Shown here: positions 57,471 to 64,000 of the stretch, piece by piece | Layout: each line of letters starts with the position of its first letter | How positions within the stretch are numbered: the first letter of the stretch is position 1 | From: an uncultured Kordiimonas sp. | GTDB lineage: Bacteria; Pseudomonadota; Alphaproteobacteria; Sphingomonadales; Kordiimonadaceae | Assembly (NCBI GenBank): GCA_947500295.1 | Contig: CANMRM010000004.1 | Span: 249,663 to 313,662 of the forward strand | Length of the DNA: 64,000 nt | Reading direction: 5' to 3' | Program-made: the position numbers and the translations under genes | The notes under the pieces: model-generated | Told to the model about the DNA's origin: nothing | The model's database searches: none | Seen by the model: the letters and a program-made list of their open reading frames with translations, nothing else

Positions 57471-59240
57471 ATGAAATCGCTAGTAACACCATCCATTGCG
57501 CTCGCCTTGCTGGCCGGGGCCCACACAATGTTTCCGGGGCAAGAGCAAGCCCCGAGCGTTGAAGACTATGCGTTCAATCCGTCCAAATTGCGCCGCACCA
57601 TATGTGGCCCAACGGGCTCAAACCGCGGGTCACTGTTCAGGCCGGATGTGGCTCGTCTGTTTTCTGTGGCAGCAGCCGCTTCCTCAACAGAAGGCGGTGA
57701 GGTCCCCTTGTTAAAGGGCCTGGACCTGCGTGATTTTCCGATGTCGTCCCGAAACGCCGAAGCGAAGGCCTACTTCCGCCAGGGCTTTTCCTTGCTTTAT
57801 GGTTTCAATCATTGGGAAGCCATAAGGGCGTTCAAAAAAGCACAAGCGCTTGACCCGACTTGCGCCATCTGTTTTTGGGGAGAAGCCATTGCCCTTGGGC
57901 CCAACATTAACGCACCCATGACAGAGGAAGCTGCGCCTTTGGCGCTGGAGGCCATTCGGACGGCTGTTGCGTTGATAGAAAACGCAGACGGGCGGGAGCA
58001 AGCCCTTATCAAAGCCGCAGCCAAACGATACAGTGATGATGCAGGGCTTGGCAGGGCGCAGCTCGATGCTGCATATGCCGACGCAATGGCCGGGGTTTAT
58101 GCTGCTTATCCAGACGATCAGGATATAGCAACCCTGTATGCTGAAGCTCTGATGGACACATCCCCGTGGGACTATTGGGAACGTGATTTTTCGTCACCGC
58201 GGCCTCACATAAAAACCGCGATCGATACAATCAACAAAGTGCTGGCAGTGAACCCTGATCATTACGGTGCCATTCATCTTCATATTCATTTGTACGAGGC
58301 AAGTGTGCGGGTGCAGGAATCTGAAGCCTATGCAGATCGGTTGGCAGACCTGCCAATTGCCTCCGGGCACCTAATCCATATGCCCAGCCATATTTATTTT
58401 CGTATTGGGCGCTATCTGGACAGTCTTGATATCAACATCAAGGCGGCGAAGATTGACAAGGAATATCTGGCCCAAACCGATAGCTCGCGGCTTTATCGCT
58501 TTGGGTATTATCCTCACAATGTTCACTTCATCCTCGTTTCCGCGCAGATGGCCGAAGACAAGGCGACATCGCTTGAATACGCTGAAATTCTGGACGAGAT
58601 GATACCTGTTGAGCAGATATCTCTGGCAGACTGGTTGCCACCAATCAAAGTGGCGCCCTATTTTGCCTATGCCCAGTTCGGCGAAGTGAGCGATATTGAG
58701 GCTTTGCCTGACCCCGGTGATGCGGCGCCTTTCCTGAAAGCCATGTGGCATTACGCACGCGGTACGGTATATGCGCAAGCCGGGGATGATCAGGCGTGGG
58801 TGGAGCAGGAGGCCATTGAAACCCTGATCGAGGCGGAAGCCATTCAGTCAGCGGGCATTCCCGCTGCAACGGTTCTCGAGATTGCAGCCAATACCGTTGG
58901 TGCAAAGCATCTGATGGCTTCAGGGAACTACGAAGGCGCAATAGAGTTGTTACAGGAAAATGTTAAGCTTCAAGATAGTCTCATCTACCTGGAGCCGCCA
59001 TTCTGGTATTATGCGGTCGAGCAGTCTCTTGCTGCTGCATACTATCTGAATGGCCAGTTTCAGGAAGCGGAACAGGCATTCAAAGACAGCCTTGTCCGGC
59101 ATCCAAACAGCGCTGGCTCCCTGTATGGGTTGTGGCAAACCCAGCTCAAACTCGGGCTTGATGCCGAGGCGGATTTCACCAGAGGGCTCTATGAACAGGC
59201 AACCAGGAACCCTGCCGAGATATCAATCGCGGGGCTATGA
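57471..59240 (+). CDS. Exported TPR protein with CxxC and His-rich motifs
   Basis: A protein of about 589 residues with a signal peptide ('IALALLAGAHTMFPGQ'). A helical repeat region carries 'FNHWEAIRAFKKAQALDPTC' followed by 'AICFWGEAIALGPNINAPM', so a CxxC pair sits at about residues 131-134. Later it has 'HLHIHLYEAS' (about 268-277) and 'GHLIHMPSHIYFRIGRY' (about 300-316), with many histidines in a conserved-looking layout. This suggests metal binding, but it is not shown. The ATG at 57471 follows GGGG. It lies between the receptor terminator and the LuxR genes; 49 bases separate its stop from the first LuxR. Confidence 0.72.
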   Translation: MKSLVTPSIALALLAGAHTMFPGQEQAPSVEDYAFNPSKLRRTICGPTGSNRGSLFRPDVARLFSVAAAASSTEGGEVPLLKGLDLRDFPMSSRNAEAKAYFRQGFSLLYGFNHWEAIRAFKKAQALDPTCAICFWGEAIALGPNINAPMTEEAAPLALEAIRTAVALIENADGREQALIKAAAKRYSDDAGLGRAQLDAAYADAMAGVYAAYPDDQDIATLYAEALMDTSPWDYWERDFSSPRPHIKTAIDTINKVLAVNPDHYGAIHLHIHLYEASVRVQESEAYADRLADLPIASGHLIHMPSHIYFRIGRYLDSLDINIKAAKIDKEYLAQTDSSRLYRFGYYPHNVHFILVSAQMAEDKATSLEYAEILDEMIPVEQISLADWLPPIKVAPYFAYAQFGEVSDIEALPDPGDAAPFLKAMWHYARGTVYAQAGDDQAWVEQEAIETLIEAEAIQSAGIPAATVLEIAANTVGAKHLMASGNYEGAIELLQENVKLQDSLIYLEPPFWYYAVEQSLAAAYYLNGQFQEAEQAFKDSLVRHPNSAGSLYGLWQTQLKLGLDAEADFTRGLYEQATRNPAEISIAGL

Positions 59241-59289
59241 TATTTCGTAGGAGCCTGCTGCGGTTGTCTTAAGCAATGAGTTCGCTGTG

Positions 59290-60012
59290 ATGAATTTGGA
59301 AAAACTGGCGTTCGGATTTGTTGAAGAGATTGAGACTGTTGTGGACCTGCCGCAGTTGGAAAAACTGTTTGCGCGTTATGTAGAACCTTTTGGTGTAGAC
59401 TTTTTTTTGGCCGGGCAACTCGTTTTTCCAGGTGGTTATGTAAAGCCAATGCGTCTTTTTGGCGTATTCGATTTCGAGTGGTTTCGTTTTTACGATCAAT
59501 ATCATCTGTTCCTTGAAGACCCCGCAGCGCGTCACGCCCTGAGAGCTAACCGGCCATTTACCTGGTCTTGGATTACCAACTCACTGGATATGTCTGAAGG
59601 CGAGAAATTTGTCATGAACGAGCCTCGGAACTTCGGGCTATCGGAAGGATTGGCAATTCCGGTTTTTGGCCCCGGTGGCGCACTGGCTGGAGTGACTGTG
59701 GCGGGCAAAAATTTCGAACCTTGTCGCCTTGAAGTTGCCGCGCTGCAAATGATTGCAACTGCGGCGTACAATCACGCGGTTCATGTGTCGCGCATATTTG
59801 AGACTGTTACTGCACCCACACTGACCAGCCGTCAACGCGAATGTCTGAACTGGTTGCAGCATGGCAAGAGCAACGAAGATATTGCGGCGATTATCGGTAT
59901 CAGTGCCAATACTGTGAAGGAGCATGTAACCGCCGCAAAAAAGGCTTTGGGTGTCGGCACCAGGATGGAAGCCGTTATCGAGGCGCGGCGCGCCAATCTT
60001 ATCGGTCCGTAA
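59290..60012 (+). CDS. LuxR-type autoinducer-binding regulator 1
   Basis: A 240-residue LuxR-family regulator (an ATG at 59290 follows the track's GTG at 59287). The N-terminal autoinducer domain keeps the classic ligand-site residues W, Y, D, P and W, seen in 'FEWFRFYDQYHLFLEDPAAR' and 'FTWSWI'. The C-terminal HTH reads 'LTSRQRECLNWLQHGKSNED' and 'IAAIIGISANTVKEHVTAAK'. It is the first of three related genes in tandem. There is no luxI gene nearby, so it would be a LuxR 'solo'. Confidence 0.92.
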   Translation: MNLEKLAFGFVEEIETVVDLPQLEKLFARYVEPFGVDFFLAGQLVFPGGYVKPMRLFGVFDFEWFRFYDQYHLFLEDPAARHALRANRPFTWSWITNSLDMSEGEKFVMNEPRNFGLSEGLAIPVFGPGGALAGVTVAGKNFEPCRLEVAALQMIATAAYNHAVHVSRIFETVTAPTLTSRQRECLNWLQHGKSNEDIAAIIGISANTVKEHVTAAKKALGVGTRMEAVIEARRANLIGP

Positions 60013-60077
60013 GTAGACGGATTTTAGAGCTGTGGCGGTTATTTTTAGTATGAGTTCCAGCGAAGAATGAAGATCCT

Positions 60078-60803
60078 ATGTCTATAGAAAAAAGCGCATT
60101 TGATTTTGTGGAGCAGGCCACATTTGCCACTTCCGTTGAGGAGTTGGATCGGCTGTTTTTGGCGCACGCAGAGCCTATGGGGGTGGATTATGCTTTGGGA
60201 GGTGTCGTCTTTGCTCGGCGTCGGGTCTTCAGGCCAAATATTCTTTTGGGAAGCCGAGACCACGCATGGTTCCGGCATTACAACGACCAAAACCTTTTTC
60301 GGCGCGACGTAATTTTGCCACGCATGTGTTCGACAGTGTCGCCGGTTTCTTGGTCGGCTGTTGCATCTGAGCGTGCTGTCACTCATGATGAATTGGAAGT
60401 CTTGCTGGGACCAAAAGATTTTGGTTTGAGTGATGGTCTAGCAATTCCGCTGCACTGTGCGCAGGGGGAAATGGGTACTTTGACAGTTGCGGGCTCTCAT
60501 TTTGTGAGTGACGCCACTATTGAGATGGCCGTCTATATGATGGCGAAAAAGGCCTATCACCGTATGATAGAGTTGTTAGACGAGGAGCCTGTTAATCCAG
60601 TCAGCCCAAAGCTGAGCAAACGTCAGCTGCAGTGTTTGAACCTGGTGAAAGAAGGTAAGACTACGGCTGAAATAGCTGAAGTTCTGGAGATAAGTCCCCA
60701 CACTGCTAAAGAGCACATCGAAAAGGTCATGGAGATTTTCGATGTCGGTACGCGTGTTGAGGCAGTTGTGGCAGCGCATCGTGACAATCTATTATCGTTT
60801 TAG
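60078..60803 (+). CDS. LuxR-type autoinducer-binding regulator 2
   Basis: A 241-residue regulator like the first, with HTH 'LSKRQLQCLNLVKEGKTTAE' and 'IAEVLEISPHTAKEHIEKVM'. The ligand domain keeps the Trp and Tyr ('HAWFRHYNDQNLFRRDV') but carries V where most relatives have P after the Asp, and its second Trp lies in 'VSWSAV'. It may therefore bind a different ligand or none. It follows regulator 1 by 65 bases; whether they share a transcript is unclear. Confidence 0.9.
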   Translation: MSIEKSAFDFVEQATFATSVEELDRLFLAHAEPMGVDYALGGVVFARRRVFRPNILLGSRDHAWFRHYNDQNLFRRDVILPRMCSTVSPVSWSAVASERAVTHDELEVLLGPKDFGLSDGLAIPLHCAQGEMGTLTVAGSHFVSDATIEMAVYMMAKKAYHRMIELLDEEPVNPVSPKLSKRQLQCLNLVKEGKTTAEIAEVLEISPHTAKEHIEKVMEIFDVGTRVEAVVAAHRDNLLSF

Positions 60804-60850
60804 GGCTTTGTAGAGGCCGAACATAAGACGACAGAACGGTTTGTATGCGT

Positions 60851-60928
60851 TTTCGTTTCGAAGCGAAATTGCGAGTCCACTATGTTGATCAGTCTGTTGC
60901 CGACACATGATGGAGGGTGCGCCGCACC
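60851..60928. promoter_or_regulatory. Palindromes in the 282-base gap before regulator 3
   Basis: The gap from 60804 to 61085 has no gene. It contains TTTCGTTTCGAAGCGAAA (60851-60868), an 18-base imperfect palindrome with one mismatched pair, and GGTGCGCCGCACC (60916-60928), a 13-base palindrome with a central C. These are candidates for regulator sites of the surrounding LuxR genes. I do not see a clear lux box. Confidence 0.35.
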
Positions 60929-61085
60929 TACATGACCGGTCTTTGTTGATAGTGTCAAATTTGGGACCAACAAGCTATCTGGAAAACAGTCGCTAAGTGC
61001 CTGATTTACGCGGTATACTGATGGCCAATGTATGTTTTGGCAGGTTGGTCTTGCTGCGTCACAATTTGGGTGAGTTGCCTATGTC

Positions 61086-61844
61086 ATGTCCTTAAAGAGA
61101 AGCGCATTCGATGTCGCCAGGTCGCTGAGCGAAGCCACAACATTGGACGCACTCCGGGCATTGTTCGAGGAGTTCGCTTCACAACATGGCATTGAGCATT
61201 ACATGTTTGGCCAGTTGGCGATGCCCGGCGGTGTCATTAAGACTGTTAGGCTGTTGGGTGCGTTTGATAGTGATTGGTTCCGCTTCTACGAAAAGAACCA
61301 TTTGTTTATAAACGACCCAGTAGTGCGCTTGGTAAAAACGATTGACCGTCCTTACAGGTGGTCATGGGTCAGAAACACGCTCGACCTAACTGAAGCAGAA
61401 CTAGACGTATTCATCCAGGCGGAGCGTTTCGGCTTGAAGGACGGCGTATTTTTTCCATTCCATGGAGCTGGTGGTTCCTTGGCGGGTGGCTCGATCGCTG
61501 GCTCGTCTTTTGATCCCTCCGACCAAGAAATAGCGGTATTGGAATTTGTTGTGCTGCAGGCCTGTCGCAAAGCGGCAAGCATCCTTGGGCTCTTTGATGA
61601 GCCTAAAGCGCCGACCATTTCGAAAAGGCAACGCGAGTGCCTGAACTGGGCACAGTTTGGCAAAAGTAATCAGGAAATCGGGAGTATCCTCGGTATTAGT
61701 GCGCATACCGTCAAGGAGCATATTGACGCCGCCAAACGAATTTTTGGGGTAAATAGCCGAATTGAAGCCATCGTCTTTGCTCGAAATGCGGGACTTATTG
61801 GATTTAGTCCACTTTCCGATATTGTCCGGCCTCCACCCCCCTGA
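61086..61844 (+). CDS. LuxR-type autoinducer-binding regulator 3
   Basis: A 252-residue regulator with the same layout as the first two. The ligand-site set is complete ('SDWFRFYEKNHLFINDPVVR' and 'YRWSWV'). The HTH is 'ISKRQRECLNWAQFGKSNQE' and 'IGSILGISAHTVKEHIDAAK', closest to regulator 1 in the recognition part. Its stop codon lies in the loop of a strong C6/G7 hairpin. It starts after a 282-base gap, so it likely has its own promoter. Confidence 0.92.
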   Translation: MSLKRSAFDVARSLSEATTLDALRALFEEFASQHGIEHYMFGQLAMPGGVIKTVRLLGAFDSDWFRFYEKNHLFINDPVVRLVKTIDRPYRWSWVRNTLDLTEAELDVFIQAERFGLKDGVFFPFHGAGGSLAGGSIAGSSFDPSDQEIAVLEFVVLQACRKAASILGLFDEPKAPTISKRQRECLNWAQFGKSNQEIGSILGISAHTVKEHIDAAKRIFGVNSRIEAIVFARNAGLIGFSPLSDIVRPPPP

Positions 61845-61855
61845 TTGGGGGGGTG
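61834..61855 (+). promoter_or_regulatory. C6/G7 hairpin containing the regulator 3 stop codon
   Basis: CACCCCCC pairs with GGGGGGTG, an 8-bp stem around TGATTG, and the TGA stop codon is in the loop. No T-run follows, so it is not a standard terminator. It might stabilise the mRNA 3' end or pause ribosomes. The long C and G runs also make it prone to sequencing and replication slippage. Confidence 0.6.
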
Positions 61856-61914
61856 CGATACCTCAATCACCATCCTAAACTGGATGTGTTGTTGCGTGAT
61901 TGGGGTTAAAGGTT

Positions 61915-62289
61915 ATGGCTGCTGTCGTTGGCGATTCGTCTGCGGAATTCATGTTTGATTTTGGAACGGTGGGGCAAAGGGTGCATGCAGGTGGCGCCCT
62001 GAAAAGGCCGGTCGTTGTGGTTGGTCATTTCCCTTGGTATCGGCTTGTGGCTCAAACCGCGGGTCTGCAATCTTTTTGTCTGTCGCAAGAGGAAGTCGAA
62101 GACCTTTCAAGGCCCGATTTATGGCACCGAAATCAGGAGTTCCTCAATTTTGTGTTGAGTGAGGGGGGCAGTTTTTTGCTTGCCACACCGCCGGCGCGCG
62201 CGCGTTCGGGGTCCTGGTTTGAAAAGGAACTGCGCTATTTGGCTTCTTTTGAAGCAAAATTTATTTCACCGCGCTTCATCGGGTCTTGA
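61915..62289 (+). CDS. Small orphan protein after the LuxR trio
   Basis: A protein of about 124 residues (ATG at 61915; the track uses a TTG at 61900). It has no signal peptide or transmembrane helix. The second half, 'HRNQEFLNFVLSEGGSFLLA' and 'ARSGSWFEKELRYLASF', looks to me like a motif often seen near the end of polymorphic toxins and other secreted proteins ('N..FL...I..G....LAT....R.GS....EL.YL'); this is from memory and weak. It is not LuxI: the conserved Arg/Phe/Trp and Asp/Arg residues of AHL synthases are absent. Its position suggests control by the upstream regulators. Confidence 0.55.
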   Translation: MAAVVGDSSAEFMFDFGTVGQRVHAGGALKRPVVVVGHFPWYRLVAQTAGLQSFCLSQEEVEDLSRPDLWHRNQEFLNFVLSEGGSFLLATPPARARSGSWFEKELRYLASFEAKFISPRFIGS

Positions 62290-62456
62290 CGATTGTTGAC
62301 CTGGGCTTTTATGAAGGAGCGGGTTTTGCAGGAGTGCCCAACCGCCGAAAGCCGACGCATCCTGTCTATAACATCAAAACCAAGACCTTTTGCTAACAGC
62401 ATGGTTCTTCAGGACACAAGAGAGCGGTTGATGTCCGGTATATGGAGAGACATGTC

Positions 62457-63009
62457 ATGTCTACAGAAAGCATTAGCGGCGTCTACGACGCATTAATAAC
62501 TTTCCTGAAAACCGAAGCGCGTCAGCTTCACAAAAAAGCCGATGCAGGTGAACAGAGCGCGGTTCTACGCCTGCAAGCCAATGCACCGGCTGTTATGGTT
62601 GGCAGCGAAATTCAACGCAAGCACGCACTTGCCACAATCGCCCGGGAAATTGGCTTTCCTAACTGGAAGGCCGTTGTCGACTGTTTCGATGAAAACGCAA
62701 CTGGAGACTTCGCTGCCTTCCTGCACCCCAAGCGATGCCATGTGTACTGGAACATATGGCTTGCGCATTATGATGAAGCAAAAAAGGTGCATGCTGACCA
62801 TGGCGGTTACTTGTTGTCCTATGCAAGTCAGTTTTTGGTTGTGGAGGGTGACTACATAAGGTCACTGGGCTTGGACCCGCTTGATCCTCGTTGGGAGGCC
62901 GTTGGTCGCGACTGGCATCAACCCAAGGATTATAGCGCGCTCGGAGTTTGCTCTGGAGATTGCGAAAGCCCATCTGCGTGTTGTGCGGCCCCAAGCCGTA
63001 GCAGCGTAG
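62457..63009 (+). pseudogene. Frameshifted hypothetical gene
   Basis: The first about 159 codons encode 'MSTESISGVYDALITFLKTE' through 'LGLDPLDPRWEAVGRDWHQP', a helical family I recall in proteobacteria ('LK.EAR.LH' near the start and 'GG.LL.Y..QF.V.E' later). After 'KDY' the annotated frame turns into a Ser/Cys-rich tail of low quality. Dropping one A at 62934 gives 'ARSEFALEIAKAHLRVVRPQ' and a stop at 63009, which looks like the natural end. This suggests a single-base insertion or a sequencing error. The 62442..63110 ORF of the track is therefore likely wrong at its C-terminus. The ATG 62457 follows GGAGAG. Confidence 0.6.
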
Positions 63010-63125
63010 TCAAACGTTATGTCGAGGGCGGAAGGACCTGCCCTCGATTTGTCAAAATTGTTCCACATTTATTGTTCATGAAACATATATCAGCCTGCCG
63101 AACGCGTTGAAATTAGAGGACGAAC

Positions 63126-64000
63126 ATGCGAACGATGCTCCTGGTCCTTGTCTTCATTTTATTGTCAGCCACAGAGAGTGCGCCTGAACTGCGGGTCCAT
63201 AAATCCAAGGCATACGGGGATTATTTTCGCCACTACCTTGAAAAGGAAGTGATCGATCGACAGGTTGCACAAGAAGTTGTTTGGAATGCTTTGTTCGCCG
63301 GGCGCTATGACTTTTTGCCAAAACTGGACCGCAGCAACCTCTGGCCGCTGGTCAGAGAGTGTGCAGTGGAAGGTGCGAGCCCTGTTGCTGAGCCCTTCGC
63401 TCGCGTGCTGAAGGAGGCGGCTTCCCATCGTGTGATGGCCTTCAATGAAGACCATTACGACCTGCGGCAGCGTTTCTTCCTATTGCAGAATCTGGAGGCC
63501 TTCTGGGCAGCAGGGTACCGGCATATTGGCTATGAGGCCTTATGGGCCGGAGAGCCGGGCGAAAACTTTGCAGAGACCCTTCACGCAGGCTTTTTCTTCA
63601 ATGAAGCCGTGATGGCTGCGACCATGAGAAAGGCGCGGGCGCTTGGTTTTGAAATCTTTGCTTATGAGAGCCAAGAGCGCATATATGCTGACACCGATTG
63701 GGCCGATGCCATGAATATTCGGGAAGCAGGTCAAGCAAAACGGATCGCCGAGTATATGTCCGGAGTGCCAGAGAATGAACAGGTTCTTCTTTGGGCTGGC
63801 GGGCATCATATTACCAAGCGAACGGATCAAACGTTGGAGGGCCGGTCAATTGTCTGGATGGCGGCACGCCTTAAACGTGATCATAAGATTGACGCCTATT
63901 CGGTTGATCTGACGAACTGTCAGTATTCGGCTGGTAATGAAAACGATCCGGCAAGAGGGTATGAGCAGGTTGATGGCAATTGGCAGGTAAGTAACTTGTT
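63126..64000 (+). CDS. Secreted Tiki/ChaN-like protein, 3' end beyond the window
   Basis: A reading frame open to the end of the window (about 291 codons) that the ORF track omitted because it has no stop. AGAGGA precedes the ATG at 63126. It begins with a signal-peptide-like segment ('MLLVLVFILLSATESA'). Landmarks 'HRVMAFNEDHYDLRQRFF', 'GYRHIGYEALW', 'NIREAGQAKRIAEYM' and 'LLWAGGHHITKR' resemble the TraB/Tiki/ChaN superfamily, some of whose members bind haem or cleave peptides or lactones. Assignment is tentative, and the C-terminal part is missing. Confidence 0.65.
   Translation, partial: MRTMLLVLVFILLSATESAPELRVHKSKAYGDYFRHYLEKEVIDRQVAQEVVWNALFAGRYDFLPKLDRSNLWPLVRECAVEGASPVAEPFARVLKEAASHRVMAFNEDHYDLRQRFFLLQNLEAFWAAGYRHIGYEALWAGEPGENFAETLHAGFFFNEAVMAATMRKARALGFEIFAYESQERIYADTDWADAMNIREAGQAKRIAEYMSGVPENEQVLLWAGGHHITKRTDQTLEGRSIVWMAARLKRDHKIDAYSVDLTNCQYSAGNENDPARGYEQVDGNWQVSNL

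Noticed and set aside
61915-62289. Could this be a LuxI-type synthase?
   Set aside because: The conserved residues of AHL synthases (R, F, W, D, R pattern) are not seen.

Overview
The window looks like chromosomal DNA of an alphaproteobacterium, plausibly a marine, Kordiimonas-like lineage; that placement is inference from gene content and order, not from a database search. Supporting signs are the serC-serA-hisZ-purA run, an RpoH-type sigma-32, rluD next to a small one-TM protein, the ETF-QO / TPR lipoprotein / ispE / tRNA-Gln order, DUF2842 and PAS_5-type proteins, many outer-membrane and TonB-linked genes, and moderate-to-high GC. I see no rRNA, CRISPR array, insertion sequence, integrase or prophage gene. 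Most of the window is densely packed genes, often in short operons with ATGA or TGATG overlaps.

Layout. 1-3.3 kb: an alpha/beta hydrolase fragment, a beta-lactamase-fold serine hydrolase, an EF-hand lipoprotein and a DMT exporter. 3.4-8.8 kb: serine, histidine and purine biosynthesis (serC, serA, hisZ, purA) with a structured leader. 8.9-11.5 kb: a tail-anchored protein with a degenerate kinase domain plus a small membrane partner, preceded by a CtrA-like box. 11.5-16 kb: rpoH, rluD, a one-TM protein, an acyl-CoA ligase and a DUF1801 protein. 16-18.6 kb: a TylF-like methyltransferase and a secreted beta-helix protein in AT-richer DNA, possibly acquired. 18.7-24 kb: housekeeping and lipid genes (DUF2842, Nudix, SRAP, crotonase, SDR) and a porin. 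24-31.6 kb: PAS_5 protein, SnoaL-like protein, Na+/alanine symporter, a TonB-domain protein, and the UDG-lytic transglycosylase-moaB operon. 31.6-36.4 kb: ETF-QO, TPR lipoprotein, ispE and tRNA-Gln(UUG). 36.5-38.9 kb: NDP-hexose 2,3-dehydratase plus a GT2 glycosyltransferase. 39-48.6 kb: MBL hydrolase, DUF3667, azoR, msrB, sppA, AIM24-like, sialidase-like, thioesterase and hypothetical proteins.

48.6-54.4 kb: a GST, a three-module flavo/iron-sulfur fusion and an adrenodoxin-type ferredoxin reductase form an apparent operon, divergent from a LysR regulator whose intergenic region carries three matching half-sites. An MddA-like methyltransferase follows. 54.7-59.2 kb: a TonB-dependent receptor and a secreted TPR protein with Cys/His motifs.

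59.3-64 kb: three tandem LuxR-type autoinducer-binding regulators without a luxI gene, then a small orphan protein, a frameshifted gene, and the start of a Tiki/ChaN-like secreted protein. This last region, the LysR redox operon and the pseudokinase pair are the best candidates for undescribed biology.
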